Shown here piece after piece: positions 7,465-15,540 of a DNA stretch of 35,000 nt; within the stretch, counting starts at the first letter, position 1; every line of letters starts with the position of its first letter. Source of the DNA: Candidatus Saccharimonadales bacterium (GTDB lineage Bacteria > Patescibacteriota > Saccharimonadia > UBA4664 > DATIHN01); NCBI GenBank assembly GCA_035480635.1, contig DATIHN010000004.1, forward strand, positions 1-35,000, in the 5' to 3' direction. The translations under genes were made by a program, and so were the position numbers. Under the pieces are notes generated by a model. It saw only the letters and a list, made by a program, of their open reading frames with translations. It searched no databases and was not told where the DNA came from.

Positions 7465-8454
7465 ATGATTGCCTTATTAATTGCGCTATTCATTTTGGTT
7501 ATGGGCGGTTTTGCCTTGATTATTCTGCTACTCAATCAACGAATTGGTGAGCTCAAAAACGATAGCGGCTTGCATTTATTAAAAGCCGACATGGCTGGTA
7601 TGAGCACCCAAATCACATCTACCACCAAAGAGATCAATGACCGCTTGAGCCAGGCAGCCGGGTACATGATGGGTGTTCAGCAGGAGCTGGGTAAGATGCA
7701 AGAAATCGGCCGCAGCATGAAAGATCTACAGGATTTCCTGCGTTCACCGAAATTGCGCGGTAACGTTGGGGAGCAGGTCTTGCGCGATTTGTTGCAGCAG
7801 ATGATTCCTAAAAACAACTTTGACCTTCAATATGGCTTTAAGTCTGGCGAAAAGGTCGACGCCATAGTTAAAACCAAGAATGGCCTGATTCCGATCGATG
7901 CTAAGTTTCCAATGGAAAACTTTAATCGGGCCATGAAGGCAGCCGATGAGGCCGACAAGGCTAAGTACCTTAACGAATTTGCAAAGGACGTGCGCAAACA
8001 CATTAATTCGATTGCCAGAAAATACATTTTACCTGGAGAGGGGACGGTTGATTTTGCTCTAATGTATGTACCTAGTGAGGCCATTTACTATGAGATTTTG
8101 GTCAATTCAGACCTGCAAAACTCCGGTATCGACCAAAAAGTTTACATGGTTTCGCCTAATACCTTCTATTACTTCTTGCAAACCATAATGCTTTCGCTCG
8201 AGGGCGAAAAGGTTGAAGAAAAGGCCAAATTGGTCTTGCAGGCGCTCAAGGGTATCCAACAAGACACCCGGAAATTTGGCGACGAACTTGATTTGGTCGG
8301 CGGGCACCTAACCAGAGCCAAGAACGCCATGGAGGGCGCTAGTTCCAGTTATGCTAAACTATCAACTAAGATTGAGACGACTGGCCAGCTGCAAGCTGCC
8401 AGCGTTGATGAGATCGAGGAAGTGACCGAAAAACTGGGAGCACCGCAAGGGTGA
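7465..8454 (+). CDS. rmuC: DNA recombination protein RmuC homologue
   Basis: A 329-residue protein with an N-terminal membrane anchor (residues 1-25), a coiled-coil region (30-95), then the RmuC nuclease-like domain: LRSPKLRGNVGEQVLRDLL, VDAIVKTKNGLIPIDAKFPMENF and VDFALMYVPSEAIYYEIL are family hallmarks. RmuC limits inversions at short repeats in E. coli and its core resembles PD-(D/E)XK nucleases. It is shorter than the E. coli protein (about 475), mostly in the coiled coil. The last four bases overlap the trpS start (GTGA), so the two are translationally coupled. Confidence 0.93.
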   Translation: MIALLIALFILVMGGFALIILLLNQRIGELKNDSGLHLLKADMAGMSTQITSTTKEINDRLSQAAGYMMGVQQELGKMQEIGRSMKDLQDFLRSPKLRGNVGEQVLRDLLQQMIPKNNFDLQYGFKSGEKVDAIVKTKNGLIPIDAKFPMENFNRAMKAADEADKAKYLNEFAKDVRKHINSIARKYILPGEGTVDFALMYVPSEAIYYEILVNSDLQNSGIDQKVYMVSPNTFYYFLQTIMLSLEGEKVEEKAKLVLQALKGIQQDTRKFGDELDLVGGHLTRAKNAMEGASSSYAKLSTKIETTGQLQAASVDEIEEVTEKLGAPQG

Positions 8455-9443
8455 AACGAATTTTATCGGGTATTCAACCGAGTGGCGATGTCACGCTCGG
8501 CAATTATTTGGGCGCCATGAAGCGCTGGTCAACCCTCGAGCAAACCAAGGGCGGTGAGTACTTTTACTTTGTGCCCAACCTCCATGCCCTAACCAACCGC
8601 CCTAACCCAGATGAACTCAAGCAAAAAACGCTCTCAGCTGTGGCTTGGCTACTAGCCTTAGGCATCGATCATAAGCGCAGTCACATTTACGTTCAGTCCC
8701 AGATTCCCCAACATAGCGAACTGATGTGGATCCTTAGCAATTACACTGGCTTTGGGGAGTTATCACGCATGACTCAATTCAAAGACAAGAGCCAAAAGCT
8801 GGGGCCCCAGGGTCAAGTGGCTGGTCTGTTTCTGTATCCGGTGCTAATGGCGGCCGATATCCTACTCTACGACGCTGATGAAGTCCCAGTCGGTCAGGAT
8901 CAGATTCAGCACGTTGAGCTAGCCCGAGACATTGCTGAGCGTTTCAATAAAGTCTACGGCCCGACCTTTCGAGTCCCCAAGGCCACTGTTCAAGATTCGG
9001 GCGCCAAGATTATGGATTTACAGGATCCAACCAAGAAAATGAGCAAAAGCGATGGGACTAGCAACCTCGGCTGCATTTTCTTGACCGATAGCTCTGAGAC
9101 GATGAAGCAAAAGATCATCAGGGCAGTGACTGATTCCAGCGGTCAAATCCGGTTTAGATCCGGGCAACCAGCGGTTAGCAATTTACTAACAATTTATAGT
9201 TTATTATCCGATCGACCGATTGAAGACATCGAGAAAAGCTATCATGACTCAGGTTATCAAGACTTTAAGTCCGATCTGGCCGAATTACTGATCAAAGTTC
9301 TGGATCCCGTCCAAAAACGCTTCCAAGAAATCATGGATGATCAAGCAGAGCTCGAAAAAATCATCGAGATGGGCAGCGATAAGGCTGCTGACCTAGCGGA
9401 TACTAAGTTAGTTCAGGTTAAAACTACTCTCGGATTGCTCTAA
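8451..9443 (+). CDS. trpS: Tryptophanyl-tRNA synthetase
   Basis: A 330-residue class I aminoacyl-tRNA synthetase that charges tRNA-Trp. SGIQPSGDVTLGNYLGAMK contains the HIGH-equivalent TLGN. The tryptophan pocket regions HALTN, GELSRMTQFKDK and MAADILLYDADEVPVGQDQ are intact, and KKMSKSD is the KMSKS loop. Length is normal for bacterial TrpS. The start is a GTG overlapping the rmuC stop by 4 nt. No T-box leader is present upstream, as expected for an internal operon gene. Confidence 0.97.
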   Translation: MKRILSGIQPSGDVTLGNYLGAMKRWSTLEQTKGGEYFYFVPNLHALTNRPNPDELKQKTLSAVAWLLALGIDHKRSHIYVQSQIPQHSELMWILSNYTGFGELSRMTQFKDKSQKLGPQGQVAGLFLYPVLMAADILLYDADEVPVGQDQIQHVELARDIAERFNKVYGPTFRVPKATVQDSGAKIMDLQDPTKKMSKSDGTSNLGCIFLTDSSETMKQKIIRAVTDSSGQIRFRSGQPAVSNLLTIYSLLSDRPIEDIEKSYHDSGYQDFKSDLAELLIKVLDPVQKRFQEIMDDQAELEKIIEMGSDKAADLADTKLVQVKTTLGLL

Positions 9444-9493
9444 CTTTACTATCGACCATAGTCTGGCGAAACAATTGTCTGAAAAACGGCGAA

Positions 9494-9528
9494 ATAATAC
9501 TAGAACAATGGGTTTAGTGTTGTATTAT
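9494..9528 (+). other. AT-rich hairpin after trpS
   Basis: Arms ATAATAC (9494-9500) and GTATTAT (9522-9528), extended inward by AACA/TGTT after a 3-nt bulge. No U-tract follows, so it is a weak terminator candidate at best. The rest of 9444-9617 shows no gene. Confidence 0.35.
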
Positions 9529-9617
9529 CTACAACTATAGTTAGATTATCCAGCAATTTATCTATTTTATGCCTATGCCAAGCCACTTTAGAAGAGCCAT
9601 AAATGACTCAAAAATAC

Positions 9618-9646
9618 TTGACACGTCATTTCGCTTATGCTAGCAT
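9618..9646 (+). promoter_or_regulatory. Consensus sigma70 promoter of a non-coding RNA
   Basis: TTGACA (9618-9623), exactly 17 nt, then TAGCAT (9641-9646). It is the only perfect -35 hexamer with ideal spacing that I found in the window. Expected transcription start is about 9653. What follows is not a gene for almost 490 nt. Confidence 0.75.
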
Positions 9647-9840
9647 AAGGTCAAGTTGAATGCTCAACTTGCACCTTTCCCGCACTACTATAGACCTTCA
9701 CCCAGGTAACTTACTTGTCTCAAACGAGTAGGGAGTAACGGTAGGGACAGCCCGAATTAGAAGTATCCCCCTTACCTCTAATTCGGACTCACCCTACTGT
9801 TCAAGCCGGCCAGTGCGGCTGGCGGCGGTTCTGGTGGGAT

Positions 9841-9865
9841 CTGGTCGTGGCCCCTGGTCGTGGCC
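9841..9865 (+). repeat. Tandem direct repeat in the loop of the 14-bp hairpin
   Basis: CTGGTCGTGGCC occurs at 9841-9852 and again at 9854-9865, with a period of 13 nt. The two copies straddle the apical part of the hairpin, so alternative registers of pairing are possible. Confidence 0.7.
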
Positions 9866-10051
9866 AGATCCCACCAGAGTCCAGACGATGGTGGGGGTCG
9901 CGGTTGCCACTTGGCAGCCACCCAACTCGTTCTTTGTGCGCCCTGTTTCGGCCGCGCAAGGAGCCAGGCTCGGGGCGACAAGCGCCAATTAAGTAATTAC
10001 TTTTGGGCGGATTTCGTCGCCCCGAATACCGATTTTTATAAATCGCAACCG

Positions 10052-10073
10052 CCACGCCGCCAGCGTGGTTTTT
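10052..10073 (+). terminator. Intrinsic terminator ending the non-coding RNA
   Basis: CCACGC (10052-10057), a 5-nt loop, GCGTGG (10063-10068), then five T. It lies 64 nt before the purM start, so it either ends a free-standing RNA or acts as an attenuator in front of purM. Confidence 0.75.
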
Positions 10074-10137
10074 GCATTTACAGGTTAGATATGGTTAACT
10101 TCAGGAGTAGTTCGAACCTCGAAAACTGGAGTTAGTC

Positions 10138-11265
10138 GTGAGTGGTGAAATTAAGGGCGAATACGCTCTGGCTGGAGTTGACTACAGCATCCTCCAAGGC
10201 TTCAAAGACCTGATGGTTGAGATGGGCAAAAAGACCCTCAACTTTCCCAACTTCCGGGGTGTTTACGTTCAAAATATCCGGCATTCGCACGGAGTGGTCT
10301 TTGACTATCTCGGGCCTCGTAAGCATCGGTGGTGTAACACCACCGAGGGACTCGGGAACAAGAACTGGATCGCCGAGTGGATGTATCAGTACGCTGGGAC
10401 CGGGCGGACCTACTACGAGGGCATCGGCATAGATATGCTCCTGATGGCGGTTAATGACGTCATTGCTCAGGGGGCCATGCCAGCTGTCTACACCGACGAG
10501 GTTGCGGCAGGGGACGGGGAATGGTTCTTGGACGAACATAGGGCCAGGGATTTTGCCGACAGCCTCCTAAATGGGCTAATGGCCGACGGCATTGCTTTGC
10601 CAGCGGGGGAGACACCAGCCTTGAAGCACCTCATCAACTCAACGCCGCCAGTGATCAGTGCGCCATCACTTAGCGGAACCATCACCGGCATCATTGCTCC
10701 CAGAAGTCGCCTGATCACCGGTGAAGAATTGCAGCCCGGCGATCACATTCTGGGCGTAGCCTCATCGGGTATCCACGCCAATGGCATCTCGCTAGTTATT
10801 AAGCGAGCATTGGATTTGCCAGACCAGTTCCTGACCAAGCTACCGAATGGGCAGATGCTGGGCGAGGAAGCTCTAATCCCGACAACTTCGTACGTCCATC
10901 TCGTCGAAGCACTGCTGGATGAGGCGGTTCAAATACACGCACTCCTTCCCGGCACCGGTGATGGCATCGCCAAACTGGCCTTCGACAAGCGCCCCTTCAC
11001 TTACCGTGTTCACTCTTGGGTACAGGAAATCCCACCGCTCTTCCTATTCATGCAAGAACTCGGCGTCAGCTTGATTGACTGCCTGACGACCTTTAACTGG
11101 GGGATTGGCTATTACATCTTCCTGCCCGAGAACGAGGTTGAGCGTGCCATCCAAATTGGCACCAATGCTGGATACGAGATCCTGGAGGTCGGAAGAGTCG
11201 AAGAAGGCGAGCGTCAAACCATTTTCGAACCAGCCGGACTAACTCTACCGCCACCTGGCGACTAG
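10138..11265 (+). CDS. Divergent PurM-family (AIR synthase-like) protein
   Basis: A 375-residue protein with the PurM/AIR synthase fold order. GIDMLLMAVNDVIAQGAMP at 97-115 matches the GIDLVAMNVNDLLVQGA strand-helix, ALPAGETPALKH matches the IGGETAEMPG loop, GDHILGVASSGIHANGISLV matches GDVLIGLASSGLHSNGYSLV, then LIPTTSYVHLVEAL, PPLFLFMQELGVS and FNWGIGYYIFLPE. The phosphate-binding DGVGTK is changed to EGLGNK (70-75) and the GLGGFG loop is absent. In purine synthesis PurM closes the imidazole ring of AIR using ATP. Whether this variant does so is doubtful, and no other pur gene is in view. GTG start, with GGAG about 6 nt upstream. Confidence 0.85.
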   Translation: MSGEIKGEYALAGVDYSILQGFKDLMVEMGKKTLNFPNFRGVYVQNIRHSHGVVFDYLGPRKHRWCNTTEGLGNKNWIAEWMYQYAGTGRTYYEGIGIDMLLMAVNDVIAQGAMPAVYTDEVAAGDGEWFLDEHRARDFADSLLNGLMADGIALPAGETPALKHLINSTPPVISAPSLSGTITGIIAPRSRLITGEELQPGDHILGVASSGIHANGISLVIKRALDLPDQFLTKLPNGQMLGEEALIPTTSYVHLVEALLDEAVQIHALLPGTGDGIAKLAFDKRPFTYRVHSWVQEIPPLFLFMQELGVSLIDCLTTFNWGIGYYIFLPENEVERAIQIGTNAGYEILEVGRVEEGERQTIFEPAGLTLPPPGD

Positions 11266-11280
11266 TTCGAAATCACAACG

Positions 11281-11301
11281 GGGCCCGGTTAATCCGGGCC
11301 C
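11281..11301 (+). terminator. GC-rich hairpin after the purM-like gene
   Basis: GGGCCCGG (11281-11288), TTAAT loop, CCGGGCCC (11294-11301): an 8-bp perfect stem 15 nt after the stop codon. Only two T follow, so it is a weak intrinsic terminator or a 3'-end stabilising hairpin. Confidence 0.55.
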
Positions 11302-11373
11302 TTGAACTACCTATTTGATTGCCCCCAGGTTGATATTTTGCGATAATAAGGTAACCAGAAGTGGAAAGAGAGT

Positions 11374-11745
11374 GTGGCAACCAAACTAAATCAGCTTAAG
11401 GTTGGGTTTTACGGTGCGATCGCCTGGGTTTTTGTAATCGCTGCCCTGTGGCTAGCAACCCCAGCGAACCTGAAGCCAATCGGGGTCACCCTGTGGTTTT
11501 TGTTTCTAGCACTAGGTCTGTGTTGCATCCTAGCCTTGATTATCGATGCGGCCAAAAGACTATTTGGCCCCAAGAAAGCCGAAGGACGCTCATTTGAGCC
11601 TTCGCTGCGTCAAGGAGTTCTACTAGGGTTATGGGCAACGATTTTGCTAGCGATGAGCAGCTTGAGGCAACTAAGCCTAAGGGACACTCTACTTAGTGCC
11701 ATTCTAATAATAATAATAGAAATATATTTGAGACTATCAAAATGA
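11374..11745 (+). CDS. Small integral membrane protein, function unknown
   Basis: A 123-residue protein with about four hydrophobic segments (roughly 14-29, 37-57, 84-96 and 103-118) separated by a basic loop (AAKRLFGPKKAEGR). I do not recognise a family. It begins at a GTG with a GGAAAG motif nearby, and its TGA overlaps the pheS ATG as ATGA, so it is the first gene of a coupled pheST transcript. That link is positional only and does not imply a role in translation. Confidence 0.75.
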   Translation: MATKLNQLKVGFYGAIAWVFVIAALWLATPANLKPIGVTLWFLFLALGLCCILALIIDAAKRLFGPKKAEGRSFEPSLRQGVLLGLWATILLAMSSLRQLSLRDTLLSAILIIIIEIYLRLSK

Positions 11746-12755
11746 ATTTGGATAAAATCGTAGTAAATTCTACAACAGTTATTAAAAAAAGTGCCAGCAT
11801 TCAAGAGCTGGAAAAACTCAGAGTGAAGTATCTGGGCCGCAGCGGGGAAATTACCGAGGTGCTAAAGCAAATTGGAAAACTACCAGCCAATCAACGGGCA
11901 TCTCTGGGGAAGCAGGCCAACCAAGCCAAGCAACAGATAGAACTAGTTATAAAAGCTAGACAAGGGGAGCTGGAGCAGGATCAAATTACCAAAGAGTTAG
12001 GTGAGACCAAAATAGATCTTTCGGCTCCGACTCCAAGCCAGCGCTTTGGGCATACTCACCCTATCAATAACTTGCTTTCTGACATTGTGCGACTCTTCTG
12101 GCAAATGGGTTTCGAGGTGGTCCAGGGTCCTGAAATTGAAACCCAATGGTATAACTTTGAAGCTCTCAACTTGCCAGCCGATCACCCGGCTCGCGATATG
12201 CAAGATACTTTTTATCTGGAAGATGATAATTTACCCAGAACCCATACGTCTGGCATGCAAATCAGACACATGGAGGCAAATCAGCCTCCGATTCGAATCA
12301 TTTCTCCCGGTAAAGTATACCGTAACGAGGACGAAGATTCTCGCCACATCTGGTCATTTGTCCAGGTCGAGGGCCTGGTAGTTGATGAGGGCATTGGCGT
12401 AGCCGATTTGAAGGGCACACTACTGGCCATGGTCCAAGGTGTCTTAGGTAAGGATACCGAAATCAGGCTTAGACCAAATTATTTCCCCTATACAGAGCCA
12501 TCAATTGAAGTTGATGCTAGCTGTGTCATCTGCCATGGTAAGGGCTGCGCGACTTGCTCGGGGACTGGTTGGATCGAGTTACTCGGTTCAGGCCTGGTCC
12601 ACCCCCAAGTTTTAGAAAACGTTGGCATCGATTCGAAGCGCTATTCTGGCTTTGCCTTCGGGGTTGGCCTGGAGCGGCTAGCAGCAGTAAAGTACCAAGT
12701 TCCAGATCTACGAGAGTTCTGGCGGCCAAACCTACGCTTTTTGGAGCAATTTTAA
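11742..12755 (+). CDS. pheS: Phenylalanyl-tRNA synthetase alpha subunit
   Basis: A 337-residue catalytic subunit of the (alpha-beta)2 class II enzyme. It has an N-terminal coiled-coil (residues 1-85) for tRNA binding, then HPINNLLSDIVRLFWQMGFE, HPARDMQDTFYLE (motif 2 region), PGKVYRNEDEDSRHIWSFVQ, and the C-terminal motif 3 GVGLERLAAVKY. Between them CVICHGKGCATCSGTGW holds four cysteines in CxxC pairs, seen in a subset of bacterial PheS and possibly a zinc site. It overlaps the upstream gene by 4 nt and is followed 2 nt later by pheT. Confidence 0.97.
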   Translation: MNLDKIVVNSTTVIKKSASIQELEKLRVKYLGRSGEITEVLKQIGKLPANQRASLGKQANQAKQQIELVIKARQGELEQDQITKELGETKIDLSAPTPSQRFGHTHPINNLLSDIVRLFWQMGFEVVQGPEIETQWYNFEALNLPADHPARDMQDTFYLEDDNLPRTHTSGMQIRHMEANQPPIRIISPGKVYRNEDEDSRHIWSFVQVEGLVVDEGIGVADLKGTLLAMVQGVLGKDTEIRLRPNYFPYTEPSIEVDASCVICHGKGCATCSGTGWIELLGSGLVHPQVLENVGIDSKRYSGFAFGVGLERLAAVKYQVPDLREFWRPNLRFLEQF

Positions 12756-12757
12756 TT

Positions 12758-15079
12758 ATGAATGTCCCGACTGAGTGGCTACAAGACTATCTAAGTAAAA
12801 AACTCACAACCAAACAAATGGCTGAGGCCTTAGAAGCTAATGGCGTAGAAATAGAACAAATAATGTATGCACAAGAAATAGACGAACAAATTATTGTTGT
12901 AGAAGTTAAAAAAGTTATTCAACATCCAAACGCCGATAAGCTCAAAATTGCCATAATTGATACCGGTTCAGCCGAAATCAGATTAGTCTGCGGGGGCCCT
13001 AACCTTAAAACAGGTCAAAAATTGGCTTTTGCACAGGTTGGCTCGCGATTGCCCGACGGTAGCTTAATGAAGGAGGCAGTAATTCGGGGCGAAAAGTCGC
13101 CGGGTATGCTTGCAACTGCCACCGAACTCGGTTTGGGCGGTGATGCCTCTAACTTACTGATCCTGCCAAGCGACTCAAAACCAGGTGTCAGTGTTGGCAA
13201 GCTCCTTAGCCAAACCGACGTTGTTGACGTAACGACTCAAGCCAACCGATTTGATCTGTTATCATACATCGGCCTAGCTCGCGAAATTGCGGCTAAAACC
13301 GGATCGGAGCTAAAACTCCCCCCTATTTCTAAACCAAAAGACGACTTGCCGTCTCTCGAGGTGAAGGTAGAGGCCAAAGAGGCAGTCAAGGCTATTAGAA
13401 CGGTAGGGATCAGTCTCGATCAGCAGCATGGCACCAGTCCCACGGCCAAGGCCCGACTGGAAGCCGCTGGGCAGCGTAGCATCAATCTAGCGGTTGATAT
13501 TACTAACTACACGATGCTCGAGACCGGGCAACCTTTGCACGCTTTTGACGCTGATAAACTCAAGCTTCCTTTAAGCATTCGCTTTGCTAAACCAGGTGAA
13601 AAGCTAACCACCCTCGATTGCATTAAGCGCCAATTGACCAGTCTGGATCTGGTTATTGCCGACGCCCGCGGCCCCCTGGATCTGGCTGGCATCATCGGCG
13701 GCAAAGACTTCGAAGTCGAAGAATCATCCAAGAATCTGATTCTTGTATCGGGCACTTTTGATGCCACGACCATTCGCAAAACGGCCAAACGGCATGGGAT
13801 TCGCACCGAGGCCAGCGCTCGCTTCGAGCGCGCTCTGGCTCCCGAATTGGGGCGATTTGGTCTGGAGCGCTGCCTGTTCAATTTCGAGCAGGCTGCGGCT
13901 GCCAAACAGACCACGGCTGTGTGCGAAATAGTTTTGGTACCTTCAACGCTAACGCGCATTTCAGTCGACCCCGAGCATATTAGCCGGATTCTGAGTCTAG
14001 CGGTAAGCAAGACAGCACTTGCGACCCAGTTAGGCAAGTTTGGCTTTGAGACTAAAGACGCAGGATCATCTCTGGAAGTTGCTGTACCCTGGTGGCGGCC
14101 CGATGTGTCGCTAGCCGAAGATCTAGCCGAAGAGTACATTCGCCTAGTTGGTTTTGATGGCGTCGAGTCTCGCTTGCCCAAATGGCAGCCCTCTAAAGCC
14201 CCGAGCGATGATTACTGGGCTCCTGTCTGGCAGGCTAAGGCCTGCTTGGCTGGACTGGGGCTGTTCGATGTCATTACCTATTCATTCGTTAGCCAAGATC
14301 AAATTAAAGCCTTTGGTTACAAAACTAGCGATCATTTGAAGCTGAAAAACCCGATGTCGCAAGAACAAGCCTATCTGCGGCGCAATTTACTACCCAGCCT
14401 CTATCAAGCTAGTCTGCGTAATCAAAATTACCGCGACAGCTTCGGTCTCTACGAAATTTCACGAGTTTTCATCCCGACCAAACCGACTCAGCAGCCGACA
14501 GAGCCGACTCAATTAGCTGTTTTATGCAAAAGTCGAAACGGGGCCTATACGGCCGCCAAAGAGGCTCTAGATGGGCTCTGCCGGGCATTCAACATTGAAG
14601 TTACTCTGACAATTGAAGCCTACAGCGAGTTTATGCCAAATCGATCAGCCAGCATAAAAATCGGGACCAAATCCCTTGGCCGCATTGGCGAACTCCACCC
14701 CAGATATTTAACTGAGTTTAAATCCCAGACTAACTTGGCTTATTTAGAAATTGATTTGTTGGAACTGATACAAGCCGCTCGCGAACCTCTCTACCAGCCG
14801 ATTAGTCGCTACCCTAGCTTGCTGCGTGACTTAACCGTCATCATTCCCACCAAAGTCATGTGGCAGGATGTAGCGGGGGTAATAGCAGATTCTGGCCTGG
14901 CCAAAGCCACTTTTTTGAACGACTACTACGATGCCAACCTGGGCGCTAGCAATAAGACGCTAGCTATGCGGCTAGAAATGAGTTCTCTAACTGGGACACT
15001 AACTACTAAAGAAGCCTCTGATCGCTTAGCTAAAATCGAGGCTTTGCTGAAAAAGCATTTTGGAGCCAGCACTCGTTAA
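12758..15079 (+). CDS. pheT: Phenylalanyl-tRNA synthetase beta subunit
   Basis: A 773-residue beta subunit. Order of domains: an N-terminal segment starting MNVPTEWLQDYLSK, a tRNA-binding OB domain (about 40-150, with HPNADKLKIAIIDTG and GEKSPGMLATATELGL), the B3/B4 editing domain (TNYTMLETGQPLHAFDADKL), B5, the catalytic-like core, and a C-terminal anticodon-binding FDX-ACB domain (YQPISRYPSLLRDLTVIIP). The open frame extends further upstream inside pheS, but the ATG at 12758, 2 nt after the pheS stop, gives the conserved N-terminus. Length is normal. Confidence 0.96.
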   Translation: MNVPTEWLQDYLSKKLTTKQMAEALEANGVEIEQIMYAQEIDEQIIVVEVKKVIQHPNADKLKIAIIDTGSAEIRLVCGGPNLKTGQKLAFAQVGSRLPDGSLMKEAVIRGEKSPGMLATATELGLGGDASNLLILPSDSKPGVSVGKLLSQTDVVDVTTQANRFDLLSYIGLAREIAAKTGSELKLPPISKPKDDLPSLEVKVEAKEAVKAIRTVGISLDQQHGTSPTAKARLEAAGQRSINLAVDITNYTMLETGQPLHAFDADKLKLPLSIRFAKPGEKLTTLDCIKRQLTSLDLVIADARGPLDLAGIIGGKDFEVEESSKNLILVSGTFDATTIRKTAKRHGIRTEASARFERALAPELGRFGLERCLFNFEQAAAAKQTTAVCEIVLVPSTLTRISVDPEHISRILSLAVSKTALATQLGKFGFETKDAGSSLEVAVPWWRPDVSLAEDLAEEYIRLVGFDGVESRLPKWQPSKAPSDDYWAPVWQAKACLAGLGLFDVITYSFVSQDQIKAFGYKTSDHLKLKNPMSQEQAYLRRNLLPSLYQASLRNQNYRDSFGLYEISRVFIPTKPTQQPTEPTQLAVLCKSRNGAYTAAKEALDGLCRAFNIEVTLTIEAYSEFMPNRSASIKIGTKSLGRIGELHPRYLTEFKSQTNLAYLEIDLLELIQAAREPLYQPISRYPSLLRDLTVIIPTKVMWQDVAGVIADSGLAKATFLNDYYDANLGASNKTLAMRLEMSSLTGTLTTKEASDRLAKIEALLKKHFGASTR

Positions 15080-15100
15080 CTTGTTCTAGAACATAAGTGG

Positions 15101-15106
15101 TATACT
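15101..15106 (+). promoter_or_regulatory. Extended -10 of a leaderless promoter (proline-rich protein)
   Basis: TGGTATACT: TATACT with extended TGn, ending 8 nt before the ATG at 15115. A TTGTTC at 15081-15086 is 14 nt upstream of the hexamer, too close for a standard -35. No Shine-Dalgarno is present. Confidence 0.55.
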
Positions 15107-15114
15107 TTTAGCTA

Positions 15115-15492
15115 ATGGAACCGAGTAATCCAAATCAAACTCCGAACCCAGAACAGGGACCACCCGCACCAGCGCCCGAACAAGTCAGTGCCCCCGGCAA
15201 CGCTCAACCGGTGGTGAGCACTCCGGCTGGTAGCCCGGTAGTGAGCCCACCGCCAACTGCGCCGGTGCCTCAATCGCCGGCCCCACCAACTCCTCAGCCC
15301 AAAACTACCACTCCCACTCCAGCCACCGCCGAAGATGTTGATGTCATAGAAAAAGAGTGGGTTGATGCGGCTCAAGCCGTGGTTGAAAAAAACGCGCAAG
15401 ATCCGCACGCCGAAGAAGAAGGTTTTGAAGACTTGCAGGTCGATTACCTCAAAAAGCGCTACGGCAAAGATATTAAAAAGCCCCAAGAGTAA
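15115..15492 (+). CDS. Small proline-rich protein, probable partner of the VirD4-like ATPase
   Basis: A 125-residue protein without membrane segment or signal peptide. Residues 1-75 are low-complexity Pro/Ala/Gln/Thr and look disordered. Residues 76-125 (DVIEKEWVDAAQAVVEKN ... LQVDYLKKRYGKDIKK) are charged and helical. From memory, small proteins with this ending sit next to VirB4/VirD4-like ATPase genes in many CPR genomes. The downstream ATPase begins 48 nt later and has its own proline-rich tail. The biochemical role is unknown. Confidence 0.75.
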   Translation: MEPSNPNQTPNPEQGPPAPAPEQVSAPGNAQPVVSTPAGSPVVSPPPTAPVPQSPAPPTPQPKTTTPTPATAEDVDVIEKEWVDAAQAVVEKNAQDPHAEEEGFEDLQVDYLKKRYGKDIKKPQE

Positions 15493-15540
15493 GACTTTGG
15501 TCGAGGTGAGCCAGACATTTATTAATCCAAGAGTCCAGCA

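Larger units (their letters stand above)
9653..10073 (+). ncRNA. Unassigned structured RNA of about 420 nt (or very long purM leader)
   Basis: The stretch from the promoter to an intrinsic terminator has no convincing coding frame but is full of helices. They are: 9653-9659/9664-9670 (7 bp at the 5' end); 9738-9746/9792-9800 (9 bp, one GU) enclosing 9752-9761/9777-9786 (10 bp); 9805-9811/9817-9823 (7 bp); 9831-9844/9864-9877 (14 bp, perfect); 9902-9908/9913-9919 (7 bp, ACTT loop); 9939-9943/9973-9977; 10005-10009/10018-10022; 10030-10035/10040-10045; and the terminator stem. I looked for RNase P, tmRNA, SRP, 6S and T-box signatures and recognised none. Short overlapping reading frames on both strands here are low-quality and lack ribosome sites. 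Transcription and conserved structure are inferred, not shown. Confidence 0.6.

Noticed and set aside
9653-10073. RNase P RNA, tmRNA or SRP RNA
   Set aside because: No GAGGAAAGTCC/ACAGAA (RNase P), no tRNA-like ends or CCA (tmRNA), no GGAAGGAAGCAGCC-type loop (SRP), and the 5' end pairs locally.
10101-10125. tRNA T-arm-like GTTCGAAC before purM
   Set aside because: No acceptor, D or anticodon stems can be formed around it.
9778-10135. Several overlapping 64-91-residue frames on both strands in the non-coding region
   Set aside because: They follow from high GC without stops, are rich in Arg/Pro/Trp, lack ribosome sites and are incompatible with the dense hairpins.
9444-10137. T-box leader
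   Set aside because: The conserved TGGNACCGCG element is absent and the downstream gene is not an amino-acid gene.
12554-12757. N-terminal extension of pheT
   Set aside because: It lies within pheS and reads as low-quality protein; the conserved PheT N-terminus begins at 12758.
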